Assembly: GCA_944383885.1 (NCBI GenBank)
Contig: CALWRF010000018.1
Span: 1 to 64,000 of the forward strand
Direction: 5' to 3'
Length of the DNA stretch: 64,000 nt
From: an uncultured Clostridia bacterium
GTDB lineage: Bacteria > Bacillota > Clostridia > Lachnospirales > Anaerotignaceae
Under the pieces are notes generated by a model, which saw only the letters and a program-made list of their open reading frames with translations, made no database searches and was not told where the DNA came from. Below, in pieces: positions 1 to 8,901 of the stretch (the stretch's first letter is position 1; the number at the start of each line of letters is the position of its first letter). A program made the translations under genes and the position numbers.

Positions 1-272
1 TCCTCACTCAACGATGTTAAGTTTCCTTCTTCATCACTGCCGCAAACAAAAAAATCGCCAACGATGATATCGCTGCCGATTCTCCTGTTGCCTTCCAAAC
101 CAATCAATTTTCCCTCATCATTTAATAGGATGCATGCATTGTCATCTAATCCTACGATGTCAATATATCCTCCCACTGCTTCCTGCATTGCTTCCAATGA
201 ATTCTCAAGCATACAAACTTCAGGGTGTTCATGTGGCTTTACTTTTAGCACTTTAATAACATTTTCTTTCAA
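1..272 (-). CDS. DUF3846-like protein, partial (runs off left edge)
   Basis: Read leftward from a TTG start at 270-272 preceded by a GGGGG ribosome site, the frame stays open to the window edge (about 90 residues). It begins LKENVIKVLKVKP and continues with EALGGYI-like and NDEGKLIGLEGNRR-like segments. This pattern (KVLKVEPG..P...EI...LEALQ..VGGYIE..., then a nucleotide-poor domain ending in G..FI.G) resembles the DUF3846 family, which is common as accessory cargo of conjugative and phage-like elements in gut Firmicutes. The function is unknown. Its C-terminus lies outside the window. A decayed copy of its 5' end lies at about 630-708, so it belongs to a repeated mobile unit. Confidence 0.6.
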   Translation of the reverse strand, partial: MKENVIKVLKVKPHEHPEVCMLENSLEAMQEAVGGYIDIVGLDDNACILLNDEGKLIGLEGNRRIGSDIIVGDFFVCGSDEEGNLTSLSE

Positions 273-363
273 GATTTTCACCCCCTTTCAAAACTTGCCG
301 AAAAAATTTTTTAAAAAATGGTTATATTTGGAGAAACCACTTTTTTATCGATTTTTAGAAATG

Positions 364-398
364 AAAAAAGGCAGTGAGATTTGCCTATCTCACTGCCA
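364..398 (-). terminator. Rho-independent terminator upstream of the DUF3846-like gene
   Basis: An 11-bp stem, GGCAGTGAGAT pairing with ATCTCACTGCC, with a short loop, is followed on the minus strand by a T-run. It lies about 90 bases upstream of the DUF3846-like start, so it would stop transcription arriving from the lepA side. A diverged equivalent occurs at 792-825 in the neighbouring repeat unit. Confidence 0.7.
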
Positions 399-485
399 GG
401 AAAGCGTTTTTTTGACTTTCAAACGCTATGTCATCTATAAAATTCGAATTTTTGGAACTTTGAAAATCGCCCTCAAAAACTGCTG

Positions 486-541
486 AAAGCCTTGATTTTA
501 CTGGATTTCAGGCTGTGCCATACTTTATGACTCCTCAAGCC
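486..541 (-). repeat. Direct repeat copy A (att-like, carries the lepA 3' codons)
   Basis: About 55 bp that aligns with 916-972 and 1341-1395. The shared blocks are CTTGATTTTACT and TTATGACTCCTC. Read leftward, 525-539 spells CTT GAG GAG TCA TAA, exactly the last codons of LepA (Leu-Glu-Glu-Ser-stop). This is what an attachment site left by an element integrated in the 3' end of lepA would look like. Confidence 0.6.
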
Positions 542-629
542 GTCATGCTTTCGCAAAAAGTATGCCCAAAAAAGTTGGTTATCCCTTGGTGTAAGGTTGT
601 TTTTAATAAGGTGTTGTGTATTATGCCAA

Positions 630-708
630 TTCTAATTTTTTCCAATGTATTTTTCAGCATACAGACTTTAGATGTTCATGTGACTTTACTTTTAACCTTT
701 TTCTTCAA
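630..708 (-). pseudogene. Decayed copy of the 5' end of the DUF3846-like gene
   Basis: From a TTG at 706-708, with a GGAGGAGAGG ribosome site, the minus strand matches the start of the gene at 1-272. Shared blocks include AAAAGTAAAG-CACATGAACA and AATACATTGGAA. Small deletions bring an in-frame TGA within about 10 codons. No intact frame follows, so this is a relic of a second mobile unit. Confidence 0.6.
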
Positions 709-791
709 AACCTCTCCTCCTTCTATTGTTTGAATTTTTATTCAAAAAGTGATTATTTTTTTAAATCACCTTTGAATCAATTTACAGAAAC

Positions 792-825
792 AAAAAAAGC
801 AGTGAGCTCTTTTTCCTCTCACTGC
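792..825 (-). terminator. Terminator, second repeat unit
   Basis: Stem GCAGTGAG (799-806) pairs with CTCACTGC (818-825), followed on the minus strand by seven T. It is homologous to the hairpin at 364-398 and sits in the same place relative to the decayed DUF3846-like start. Confidence 0.65.
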
Positions 826-915
826 CTGAAAAAATATTTTTTCTTTCAAAAAACACTTTTGTCATCTATAAAAATTGAACTTGTTGGGTTTTAAAAAATC
901 CCCTTAAAAACCGCT

Positions 916-972
916 AAATCCCTTGATTTTACTAGGTTTACGGGGTGTCATATTATTTATGACTCCTCAAGC
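916..972 (-). repeat. Direct repeat copy B (att-like)
   Basis: Aligns with the repeats at 486-541 and 1341-1395. Read leftward, 957-971 again gives CTT GAG GAG TCA TAA (Leu-Glu-Glu-Ser-stop). Just beyond it (973-1020) lies a GGGATACTTTTT-type stretch that resembles the sequence beyond copy A (543-592). That stretch could be the end of the inserted unit. Confidence 0.6.
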
Positions 973-1218
973 CTGCTAAATATGTTAAAAAGTATCCCTT
1001 ACATAACTTATATCCCTTTTTCATTTCATAAACTGTTATCCTAAGGTAAATCTTATTCCTCATACCTCTGGAAGAAGAATATCGCCTCAAAACAGATGAC
1101 AAATTTGCATTTCACATTTCAAAATTCAAATGTTTTATTTTGTCATAATTTGCGAAATATTTTCTCAAAAATAAAGCATTTTTTTCTTATGTAGAAATTT
1201 GTCACTATTTGGGGCAAC

Positions 1219-1256
1219 AAAAACGGTATAAAAATTACCTTTTATACCGTTTTTTC
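1219..1256. terminator. Bidirectional terminator downstream of lepA
   Basis: A 12-bp perfect stem, AACGGTATAAAA (1222-1233) with TTTTATACCGTT (1240-1251), is flanked by A-run and T-run on both sides. On the minus strand it lies about 125 bases after the lepA stop, so it is the likely lepA terminator. It sits inside the sequence between repeat copies B and C. Confidence 0.75.
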
Positions 1257-1340
1257 ATCTGTCCTCGCAATTTTATTACTTACACATCTGTCAAAATCAA
1301 GGAATTTAAGTGCCTCAAAATCGGCATAGAAAACGTCTGG

Positions 1341-1395
1341 AAGCCTTGATTTTACTGGGTTTTAAGCCCATGTCATACTTTATGACTCCTCCAGC
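1341..1395 (-). repeat. Direct repeat copy C, overlapping the lepA stop
   Basis: The lepA-borne member of the repeat family (others at 486-541 and 916-972). It includes the last codons of lepA (1380-1394, CTG GAG GAG TCA TAA) and about 40 bp of downstream sequence ending in CTTGATTTTACT-like bases. This fits an integration target in the 3' end of a conserved gene. Confidence 0.6.
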
Positions 1396-3194
1396 TTAAG
1401 AACACTCATAAACGCCTCCTGAGGCACTTCTACACTGCCAACCTGACGCATGCGTTTTTTACCTTCTTTTTGTTTTTCAAGAAGCTTTCTTTTTCTGGAA
1501 ATATCTCCGCCGTAACATTTTGCCAATACGTCTTTACGCATTGCGCCTACAGTTGTTCTGGCTACAATTTTGCTTCCAATACTTGCCTGAATTGGAATTT
1601 CAAAAAGATGTCTTGGTATTTCAGTTTTAAGCTTTTCACATATCTTTCTGCCTCTTTCAACGGCAGAACCTTTATACACAATAAATGAAAGGGCATCAAC
1701 AAGTTCTCTGTTTACAAGTATATCAAGCTTAACAAGTTCCGACTCCTTATATCCTTCAAGGCTGTAATCAAATGACGCGTAGCCTCGGCTTCTTGATTTA
1801 AGAACATCAAAAAAGTCGTATATAATTTCGTTAAGAGGTATATGGTATATAAGCATTGCCCTTGTATCGTCAAGATATTCCATGCTTTCATAAACACCAC
1901 GCCTTTGCTGGCAAAGCTCCATTATAGCGCCTATATAATCTTTAGGCAGTATAATTTCAGCCTTAACAATAGGCTCCTCCATTTTAAGTATCCTTGCCGG
2001 GTCGGGCATATTGCTTGGGTTGCTTATTTCCATTACAGTTCCGTCCGTAAGATATATTTTATATATAACGCTTGGCGCTGTTGTTACCAAATCAAGATTA
2101 AACTCTCTTTCAAGTCTTTCCTGTATAATTTCCAAATGCAGAAGTCCCAAAAAGCCGCATCTGAATCCAAAGCCTAAGGCAACAGATGTTTCCGGCTCAA
2201 AAAAAAGCGATGCGTCATTAAGCTGGAGCTTTTCAAGGGCGTCTTTAAGCTCCGGATATTTTGCGCCGTCAGCCGGAAAAATACCGCAGTAAACCATAGG
2301 ATTTGCTTTTTTATATCCCGGAAACGGCTCCGGCGTAGGGTTATTTGCTTCTGTAACAGTATCTCCAACCTGTGTATCAGCCACATTTTTAATGCTTGCT
2401 GTAAGATATCCTACATCTCCGGCTTTAAGCTCGGAACAAGGCACAAGCTTGCCTGGATTAAAATATCCCACCTCTACTATCTCAAATTCCTTTCCGGTAG
2501 CCATCATGCGCACTTTTGTGCCTTTTTTAACTGTTCCGTCAAAAACACGCATTATAACTATAACGCCTTTATACGGGTCATAAACCGAGTCAAATATAAG
2601 TGCTTTCAAAGGCGCTTTTTCATCGCCTTTAGGCGCTGGTATGTCTGTTACAATCCTCTCAAGCACTTCTTCTATATTAACGCCGTTTTTGGCAGAAATT
2701 CTCGGCGCGTCTTCCGCCGGTATGCCTATAATATCTTCTATTTCTTTTATAGCCATTTCCGGGTTAGCGCTCGGAAGGTCTATTTTATTTATTACAGGCA
2801 GAATTTCAAGGTTATTGTCTATAGCTAAATATACATTAGCCAGTGTCTGAGCCTCAACACCCTGAGCCGCGTCCACAATAAGTATAGCGCCCTCACATGC
2901 CGCAAGGGAACGTGAAACCTCGTAATTAAAGTCAACATGACCCGGTGTATCTATAAGATTAAATATATATTCCTCACCGTCAGAAGCCTTATAAACAAGC
3001 CTTACCGCTTGGGATTTAATTGTTATGCCCCTTTCACGTTCAATATCCATGTTGTCAAGTATTTGTTCCTGCATTTCTCTTTCTGTAAGCAGACCTGTCT
3101 TTTGTATAAGCCTGTCTGCCAGTGTGCTTTTGCCGTGGTCAATATGTGCCACTATACAAAAATTACGTATTTTATCCTGTCTTGATAAAGACAT
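1380..3194 (-). CDS. lepA: Elongation factor 4 (LepA), ribosome back-translocase GTPase
   Basis: A 604-residue translational GTPase of the usual EF4 length. The G domain shows the P-loop AHIDHGKST near residue 17, DTPGHVDF near 82 and NKID near 136. The EF-G-like domains follow, and the LepA-specific C-terminal domain ends with [19 protein letters not shown] and [17 protein letters not shown]4 binds ribosomes and affects stalled or mis-translocated complexes. The start ATG has GGAGGA 6 bases upstream. spoIIP lies upstream in the same direction, 83 bases away, a common Clostridia pairing. The last four codons are duplicated twice downstream as parts of att-like repeats. Confidence 0.97.
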   Translation of the reverse strand: MSLSRQDKIRNFCIVAHIDHGKSTLADRLIQKTGLLTEREMQEQILDNMDIERERGITIKSQAVRLVYKASDGEEYIFNLIDTPGHVDFNYEVSRSLAACEGAILIVDAAQGVEAQTLANVYLAIDNNLEILPVINKIDLPSANPEMAIKEIEDIIGIPAEDAPRISAKNGVNIEEVLERIVTDIPAPKGDEKAPLKALIFDSVYDPYKGVIVIMRVFDGTVKKGTKVRMMATGKEFEIVEVGYFNPGKLVPCSELKAGDVGYLTASIKNVADTQVGDTVTEANNPTPEPFPGYKKANPMVYCGIFPADGAKYPELKDALEKLQLNDASLFFEPETSVALGFGFRCGFLGLLHLEIIQERLEREFNLDLVTTAPSVIYKIYLTDGTVMEISNPSNMPDPARILKMEEPIVKAEIILPKDYIGAIMELCQQRRGVYESMEYLDDTRAMLIYHIPLNEIIYDFFDVLKSRSRGYASFDYSLEGYKESELVKLDILVNRELVDALSFIVYKGSAVERGRKICEKLKTEIPRHLFEIPIQASIGSKIVARTTVGAMRKDVLAKCYGGDISRKRKLLEKQKEGKKRMRQVGSVEVPQEAFMSVLKLEES

Positions 3195-3277
3195 GTACTT
3201 TCCTCCAAACTAATAAATGTAAATTAAGGCACAAGCCGTTCTTATTGTATTATATCTGAATGATTATAACAAAATTA

Positions 3278-4237
3278 TCAATTTTCTTCAAGGCTGTTAA
3301 AAAGGGACTCCGCGAAAATAGATAGGGAATTTTCAACTTCCTCAAGTGTATTCTGCTCATTTCCGGCTTCAAGAAGGAAAGAGCACGGCATATTGTTTAA
3401 GCTGTATCTGTATGGCTTAATGTATATGTTTTTCATTACTCCCGGCGCAGATAAATCCATGGAATTTTTAAGGGCATAGCTGTAAGCTAAATTTTGGGCT
3501 ATGTATGGGTTTTCAACTCCGGCGTCAGCCTTCTGTCCGTTTTCATTAAGGGCGCACACGCCGTTTACAAGCATAAGCCTCGCGGCTTCACTTCCGTTTA
3601 AAATAACAGTGTCTTTTCCATTACTTCCGGCACTATCACGGTGTATATCAATAATAACTTTAATATCCGGATACTTGCTTAAAAGCTTTTGAATACCTTC
3701 TCCGCTTCTTTCATAGCTGCCGTCTGTTGTAACTGTTCCGTCTGCATTGTCGTATGCCGAAACATCATGAACAACTCCCACACCGTAGTTTTCGGATATA
3801 ATTTCCGCCAGTTTATCCCCTGCTTCTTTGACTGTTCCGCCTGAGCCACCGTTTCCGTCTGTATAGCTCTCGCTTGTATGGGTGTGCAGTATAAGTATTT
3901 CCGGCGTGCCGTCTTTTTTAAATAATATTTTCTTAAAATTGTTTTTTAAATTGCTTGTATCAAGCAGTCCCTCATCAATATAAGCTCCGCTTTCAACTGA
4001 AAAAACGCTTCCTCCGTTGTATTCATTATAATTGCTGTTATTTTCATTTAAAAATATATGGTTTTTAAGTCCGTATAAAACTATTATAGCGCCTAAAACT
4101 AAAAAAGCTTTTTTATTTATTGTAATTCCCTTTTGCCTGCGGCTGTAACTGTATTTTTTTCTTGTGTAGTTCTTATGGCATGTCCTGTTTTTTCTCTTAA
4201 TGTGAATAGGTAGCTTTATTGTTTTAAATAAAAGCAT
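3278..4237 (-). CDS. spoIIP: Stage II sporulation protein P (SpoIIP)
   Basis: A cell-wall amidase of the engulfment machinery. In the family it cuts peptidoglycan together with SpoIID and SpoIIM so that the mother-cell membrane can move round the forespore. A basic N-terminus and one membrane anchor (AFLVLGAIIVLYGL, about residues 44-57) precede an outside domain with the metal-site motif LILHTHTSESY, then VIIDIHRDS and, near the end, FLLEAGNEQNTLEE. I chose the ATG at 4235-4237 because CGGAGGCGG lies just upstream of it; an in-frame start nine codons earlier lacks a ribosome site. The gene is divergent from pdp. Confidence 0.93.
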   Translation of the reverse strand: MLLFKTIKLPIHIKRKNRTCHKNYTRKKYSYSRRQKGITINKKAFLVLGAIIVLYGLKNHIFLNENNSNYNEYNGGSVFSVESGAYIDEGLLDTSNLKNNFKKILFKKDGTPEILILHTHTSESYTDGNGGSGGTVKEAGDKLAEIISENYGVGVVHDVSAYDNADGTVTTDGSYERSGEGIQKLLSKYPDIKVIIDIHRDSAGSNGKDTVILNGSEAARLMLVNGVCALNENGQKADAGVENPYIAQNLAYSYALKNSMDLSAPGVMKNIYIKPYRYSLNNMPCSFLLEAGNEQNTLEEVENSLSIFAESLFNSLEEN

Positions 4238-4310
4238 TTTACCGCCTCCGTTTTTTGTTTTCAAAATTTAGTATAAGCAGTATACTATATATTAAAGGAG
4301 GCGTTGATTT

Positions 4311-5615
4311 ATGAATACTGTTGATATTATTATTAAAAAAAGGGATAAATATAATTTAACTCAAGATGAAATAAAATACATTGTAACAGGCGCTGTAAAC
4401 GGCTCCATACCGGATTACCAGCTTTCGGCGTTTTTAATGGCAGCTTTTATAAACGGTCTTAACGACGAAGAAACATTTTATATTACAAAGGCAATGCTTG
4501 AAAGCGGCAAAATACTTGATTTTTCCGATATTCCGGGTGTTAAAACCGATAAGCACTCTACAGGCGGCGTTGGTGATACAACAACACTTATACTTGCCCC
4601 GGCAGTTGCTTCTTTAGGCGTGCCTGTTATTAAAATGAGCGGCCGCGGACTTGGCTTTTCCGGCGGAACAATAGACAAGCTTTCGGCAATACCCGGATTT
4701 TCGACTGAAATTTCTGTTGAAAAAGCTAAAGAGCTGTCTAAAAAAAGCGGCATTGTATTAATGGGGCAAAGCGAAAGCATTGCTCTTGCAGACAAAATAT
4801 TCTATTCCCTTAGAGATGTAACCGGAACAGTTGAAAGCACACCGCTTATTGTAAGCAGCATAATGTCAAAAAAATTAGCTACAGGCAGCGATGCCATAGT
4901 ATTTGATGTAAAGTGCGGCAGCGGCGCTTTTATGAAAGATATTTCATCAGCCCGCACACTGGCGGATGATTTAATCCAAATAGGTAAAAAATTCAACAAA
5001 AAGTGTATTGCCGTTATTTCTTCTATGAGCCAGCCTTTAGGCAGCTATATAGGCAACAGTCTTGAAGTATATGAGGCAATTGACGTGCTTAAAGGCAAAA
5101 TTAAAGGCGATTTAAGATATACATCTTCTGTTTTAGGCGGCGCTATGCTCATGTGCGCAGGCATGGCAAATGATATAGATACAGGCGCAAAAATGATAGA
5201 AGAAGCTATTGACAGCGGCAAAGCGCTTGATAAATTTAAAGAACTGCTTATTAATCAGGGTGGAAATCCTGAAATAATAAACGACTATTCACTTATGCCC
5301 CTTTCTGAGTGCCGAACAGATATTTTATCGCCTGAAGACGGCTATTTAAGCTCATTTGACACGCATAAAATAGGCATCGCTTCTGTAGAAACAGGCGCAG
5401 GAAGAAAGCAGAAAACAGATAGCATTGATTTCGGCGCCGGCATTAAGCTTAACTGCCGTATAGGCGACTATGTTAAAAAAGGCGATGTTATAGCTGCTAT
5501 TTATTCCAAAGACCAGACGCGTCTTAAAAACGCAGCAGAAATGTTTAACACATCTTTTGAGCTTTCAGACTCCAAACCTGAAATACCAAAGCTTATACTT
5601 GACATAATAGAATAA
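4311..5615 (+). CDS. pdp: Pyrimidine-nucleoside phosphorylase
   Basis: 434 residues, the length of the thymidine/pyrimidine nucleoside phosphorylase family. It splits uridine, thymidine or deoxyuridine with phosphate into base plus (deoxy)ribose 1-phosphate. The family signature is seen as [20 protein letters not shown] with [12 protein letters not shown] (phosphate site) and [11 protein letters not shown]. The C-terminal barrel-sandwich hybrid domain begins near residue 345. AGGAGG lies 9 bases before the ATG. The stop is 17 bases before deoB, so the sugar phosphate it releases is passed to the next enzyme of the same operon. Confidence 0.95.
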   Translation: MNTVDIIIKKRDKYNLTQDEIKYIVTGAVNGSIPDYQLSAFLMAAFINGLNDEETFYITKAMLESGKILDFSDIPGVKTDKHSTGGVGDTTTLILAPAVASLGVPVIKMSGRGLGFSGGTIDKLSAIPGFSTEISVEKAKELSKKSGIVLMGQSESIALADKIFYSLRDVTGTVESTPLIVSSIMSKKLATGSDAIVFDVKCGSGAFMKDISSARTLADDLIQIGKKFNKKCIAVISSMSQPLGSYIGNSLEVYEAIDVLKGKIKGDLRYTSSVLGGAMLMCAGMANDIDTGAKMIEEAIDSGKALDKFKELLINQGGNPEIINDYSLMPLSECRTDILSPEDGYLSSFDTHKIGIASVETGAGRKQKTDSIDFGAGIKLNCRIGDYVKKGDVIAAIYSKDQTRLKNAAEMFNTSFELSDSKPEIPKLILDIIE

Positions 5616-5632
5616 ACAAAGGAGCGATATAT

Positions 5633-6811
5633 ATGAAAAGAGCCATTATAATAGTTCTTGACAGTGTAGGCATAGGCGAAATGCCTGACGCCGCAAAATA
5701 CGGCGATGAAGGCAGCAACACTCTTGTTAACATTAAAAAAGCACGTCCTGATATGGATTTAAAAAACCTATGCCGCCTTGGTCTTGGAAATATAGACGGA
5801 AAAGATATAGAAATATTAGGAAAAACAGAAAATCCTTCCGGCTGCTACGGCAAAATGGCAGAAGCTTCAAATGGCAAAGACACCACAACAGGCCACTGGG
5901 AAATGACAGGAATTATAACCGAGAACCCTTTCCCTACATTTACAAAAACAGGGTTTCCTTATGAAGTTATGCGTAAGCTTGAAGAAGTTAACGGAGATAT
6001 GGGCTTTTTGGGAAATCTCGCCGCTTCCGGAACTGAAATTATAAATATATTAGGCGACGAGCATGTAAGAACAGGCTTTCCTATTGTATACACATCAGCC
6101 GACAGCGTAATGCAGATAGCAGCCCATGAAGATGTAGTGCCGGTTGAAAAGCTTTATGAAATTTGCCAAAACGCCAGAAAAATACTCACCGGTCCTTATG
6201 CTGTGGCAAGGGTTATAGCAAGACCTTTTACAGGCACAAGCGGAAATTACACAAGAACAAAAAACAGGCGTGATTTTTCACTTGAACCTACAGGTGAAAC
6301 AATACTTGATATTATATCCTCCAAAGGCGAAGATGTTATTGCAATAGGAAAAATAGAAGACATTTTCCAGCACAGGGGCATAACTTTAGCCAACCATACT
6401 ACAAACAACAACGACGGCATAGAAAAAACCATAGAATATATTAAAAAGACTTCCACCGGTCTTATATTCACTAACTTAGTTGATTTTGACATGGTTTACG
6501 GTCACAGAAACGATGTAGACGGATACAAAAAAGGGCTTGAATATTTCGACTCAAAGCTTCCTGAAATTTTAGACGCACTTAAAGACGACGACTTGCTTTT
6601 TATTACAGCAGACCATGGCTGCGACCCTACAACAGAAAGCACAGACCATTCAAGGGAATACGTTCCTATATTGTGTTACGGAAAAAAAGCTAAACAAGGC
6701 GTAAATTTAGGCACAAGAAGCACATTTGCGGATTTGGGAAAAACAATTCTTGACTACCTTGAAATAAAAAACAGTCTTCCGGGAACATCATTTCTTAATG
6801 AAATTATATAA
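5633..6811 (+). CDS. deoB: Phosphopentomutase
   Basis: 392 residues, typical for DeoB. It interconverts (deoxy)ribose 1-phosphate and 5-phosphate, using the product of the upstream pdp. As an alkaline-phosphatase-superfamily enzyme it shows the metal-site motifs [13 protein letters not shown] near the N-terminus, DTTTGHWEM (phospho-acceptor Thr) near residue 87 and [10 protein letters not shown] near 326. The GGAGCG ribosome site is close to the ATG. A 55-residue membrane protein gene starts 11 bases after its stop, so the operon probably continues. Confidence 0.95.
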   Translation: MKRAIIIVLDSVGIGEMPDAAKYGDEGSNTLVNIKKARPDMDLKNLCRLGLGNIDGKDIEILGKTENPSGCYGKMAEASNGKDTTTGHWEMTGIITENPFPTFTKTGFPYEVMRKLEEVNGDMGFLGNLAASGTEIINILGDEHVRTGFPIVYTSADSVMQIAAHEDVVPVEKLYEICQNARKILTGPYAVARVIARPFTGTSGNYTRTKNRRDFSLEPTGETILDIISSKGEDVIAIGKIEDIFQHRGITLANHTTNNNDGIEKTIEYIKKTSTGLIFTNLVDFDMVYGHRNDVDGYKKGLEYFDSKLPEILDALKDDDLLFITADHGCDPTTESTDHSREYVPILCYGKKAKQGVNLGTRSTFADLGKTILDYLEIKNSLPGTSFLNEII

Positions 6812-6822
6812 GGAGAAAAATA

Positions 6823-6990
6823 ATGGTTGAGAGAATAAAAATCAAGAAAATAAACGACTCCCCTGCAAACGGCATGTATATTACAAAAAAAGACGCTAAA
6901 ATTCTTATTATTTCACTATCTGTTATCGTATTTTTGTATGCTTTCACATCAAAAATAAAATGCTTTTTTAAATATAAAATCAATGTTTAA
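6823..6990 (+). CDS. Small single-span membrane protein, 55 residues
   Basis: An ATG at 6823 with AGGAG 7 bases upstream opens a 55-codon frame. A charged N-terminus (MVERIKIKKINDSPANG) and a KKDAK stretch precede one hydrophobic span (ILIISLSVIVFLYAF), then a basic tail (SKIKCFFKYKINV). This is a membrane-anchored mini-protein, N-in by the positive-inside rule. I do not recognise a family. It lies tightly between deoB and an acetyltransferase gene on the same strand, which supports it as a real operon member. Confidence 0.6.
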   Translation: MVERIKIKKINDSPANGMYITKKDAKILIISLSVIVFLYAFTSKIKCFFKYKINV

Positions 6991-7010
6991 GGCAAAAGGA
7001 GGTTTAATAC

Positions 7011-7517
7011 ATGGATATAATAAATCCTAAATTAGATGATATACCAGAAATAAGCAGTATTTACGCCCAAAGCTGGAAAAAAGCATACAAAGGTCTTATT
7101 AACCAAAATTACCTTGACAGCCTAAAGTATGATTTTTGGGTTCCTTTATTTGAAAAATCGTTAAAAGATGGCGGTCCTTTAAAATTAATAGCGGCAACTG
7201 AAAAAGGTCGAATAATAGGCGCTTTATCATACCAAAAAAGTCAGGACAAAGAATTTACCGGCTATTTAGAGATTGTTTCACTTTATATACACCCTGAATT
7301 TTTTAACAAAGGATATGGCGGAACACTTATCAACAGCATAAAAAGCATGGCTGAAAAAGAAAAAAACAAAGGTCTTTTCCTTTGGGTAATGACAGAGAAC
7401 AAAAATGCACGCGCTTTTTACGAAAAATCAGGATTTATGCCTTTAAATGATTTTATATCCTTTAAAATTTCAGGAAATGATATTACGAATATACGGTATA
7501 TTTACAATATAAACTAA
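7011..7517 (+). CDS. GNAT-family N-acetyltransferase
   Basis: 168 residues with the GNAT acetyl-CoA fold. The N-terminal half has a SSIYAQSWKKAYKGLI segment, common in acetyltransferases annotated as RimI-like or PhnO-like. The acetyl-CoA loop is seen as HPEFFNKGYGGTLI (Q/R-x-x-G-x-G/A replaced by NKGYGG), and GFMPL closes the core. The substrate cannot be told. AAAGGAGG precedes the ATG. It ends the pdp-deoB operon; the next gene, ychF, has its own promoter. Confidence 0.85.
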   Translation: MDIINPKLDDIPEISSIYAQSWKKAYKGLINQNYLDSLKYDFWVPLFEKSLKDGGPLKLIAATEKGRIIGALSYQKSQDKEFTGYLEIVSLYIHPEFFNKGYGGTLINSIKSMAEKEKNKGLFLWVMTENKNARAFYEKSGFMPLNDFISFKISGNDITNIRYIYNIN

Positions 7518-7532
7518 TTATGCAATAAATTA

Positions 7533-7561
7533 TTGATAATAATATTTTTGTAAAGTATAAT
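7533..7561 (+). promoter_or_regulatory. Sigma-A-type promoter of ychF
   Basis: TTGATA at 7533-7538, a 17-base spacer, then TATAAT at 7556-7561. The ychF ATG follows 33 bases later. Confidence 0.75.
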
Positions 7562-7594
7562 AGTCTTTAGTATTTTTACGAAAGGACGAGCATT

Positions 7595-8692
7595 ATGAAA
7601 TTAGGAATCGTAGGGCTTCCAAATGTAGGAAAGTCCACATTATTCAACTCAATGACACTGGGAAAAGCCGAAGCAGCCAACTACCCTTTTTGCACAATAG
7701 ACCCGAATATAGGCGTTGTAGCTGTGCCGGATAAACGTCTTGACAGGCTTACAGCTCTTTACAATTCAGCTAAAACAACACCGGCTGTTATAGAGTTTGT
7801 AGATATAGCAGGCCTTGTAAAAGGTGCAAGCAAAGGCGAAGGCTTAGGAAATAAATTTTTGAGCCATATCCGTGAAGTTGACGCTATTGTTCATGTTGTA
7901 CGCTGTTTTGAGGACCCGAATGTTGTGCATGTAGACGGAAGCGTTGACCCTGTAAGAGATATTGAAACAATAAATCTTGAGCTTATATTCTCAGACCTTG
8001 AAATACTTGAAAGACGTATTGCAAAAACAACAAAAAGCCTTATGGGCAACAAATCACTTAAAAAAGAGCTTGATGTGCTTAAAAAGCTTCAGGAAGGTCT
8101 TGAAAAAGGCATTTGTGCAAGAATGATACCTTTTGATGACCCAGACGATGCAGCTTTTGTAGACACTCTTGACCTTCTTACATCAAAACCGGTGCTTTAT
8201 GCTGCAAATGTAGCCGAAGATGACCTTCAAGACGACGGAGCTTCAAACGAAAACGTACAGGCAGTTCGTGAGTATGCCTCAAAAGACGGTTCAGAAGTAT
8301 TTGTGCTTTGTGCCAAAATAGAAGAAGAAATTTCAGAGCTTGACAGTGATGAAAAAGAGGAATTTTTATCAGCTTTAGGGGTTTCTTCCAGCGGTCTTGA
8401 CAGACTTATTAAAGCCAGCTACAAGCTTCTTGGTCTTATAAGCTATCTTACATCAGGCCCAGACGAAACAAGAGCATGGACCATTAAAAACGGTACAAAA
8501 GCACCTCAGGCTGCCGGCAAAATCCATACAGACTTTGAAAGAGGCTTTATTCGTGCCGAAGTTGTAGCTTTTGACGACCTTGACAGACTTGGTTCAATGA
8601 CAGCTGCAAAAGAACAGGGTCTTGTTCGTTCCGAAGGCAAAGATTACGTTGTAAAAGACGGCGATGTAATTCTTTTCAGATTTAACGTATAA
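7595..8692 (+). CDS. ychF: Redox-regulated ATPase/GTPase YchF
   Basis: 365 residues, the standard YchF/OLA1 length. It is an Obg-family P-loop protein that binds ATP and associates with ribosomes. Motifs are GLPNVGKSTLFN near residue 6, the G3 block FVDIAGLVKGASKGEGLGNKF-like near 67, a coiled-coil helical insert in the middle, and a TGS domain at the C-terminus (SYLTSGPDETRAWTI, KAPQAAGKIHTDFE, RGFIRAEV). The ribosome site AAAGGACG is weaker than its neighbours'. A strong terminator lies 25 bases after the stop, so it is transcribed alone. Confidence 0.96.
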   Translation: MKLGIVGLPNVGKSTLFNSMTLGKAEAANYPFCTIDPNIGVVAVPDKRLDRLTALYNSAKTTPAVIEFVDIAGLVKGASKGEGLGNKFLSHIREVDAIVHVVRCFEDPNVVHVDGSVDPVRDIETINLELIFSDLEILERRIAKTTKSLMGNKSLKKELDVLKKLQEGLEKGICARMIPFDDPDDAAFVDTLDLLTSKPVLYAANVAEDDLQDDGASNENVQAVREYASKDGSEVFVLCAKIEEEISELDSDEKEEFLSALGVSSSGLDRLIKASYKLLGLISYLTSGPDETRAWTIKNGTKAPQAAGKIHTDFERGFIRAEVVAFDDLDRLGSMTAAKEQGLVRSEGKDYVVKDGDVILFRFNV

Positions 8693-8716
8693 AATGTAAA
8701 AAGGCAATTGTATTTC

Positions 8717-8752
8717 AAATACGCGGCATGGCATAATTCCGCGTATTTTTTT
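8717..8752 (+). terminator. Terminator of ychF
   Basis: Perfect 10-bp stem AAATACGCGG (8717-8726) and CCGCGTATTT (8739-8748) followed by a T-run. Confidence 0.85.
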
Positions 8753-8807
8753 ATAAAGCACTCTATTGATTGTGTATATGCACAATATTTTATTAACAAA
8801 ATCATAT

Positions 8808-8836
8808 TTAGAACAATATATACTATGTAATATAAT
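8808..8836 (+). promoter_or_regulatory. Promoter candidate for the zinc acylase-like gene
   Basis: TTAGAA (8808-8813), a 17-base spacer, TATAAT (8831-8836). The gene start is at 8902. Confidence 0.5.
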
Positions 8837-8901
8837 TTACTTAAAAGTTGTGAAGTATAATAAAAAGCAAATGGCATATTATGTGATAGGGAGTGATTTT
8901 C

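Noticed and set aside
64..894. Plus-strand frames in the left 1 kb (64-486, 515-733, 616-894)
   Set aside because: They run opposite to the DUF3846-like gene and its relic, across terminators and att-like repeats, with no ribosome sites.
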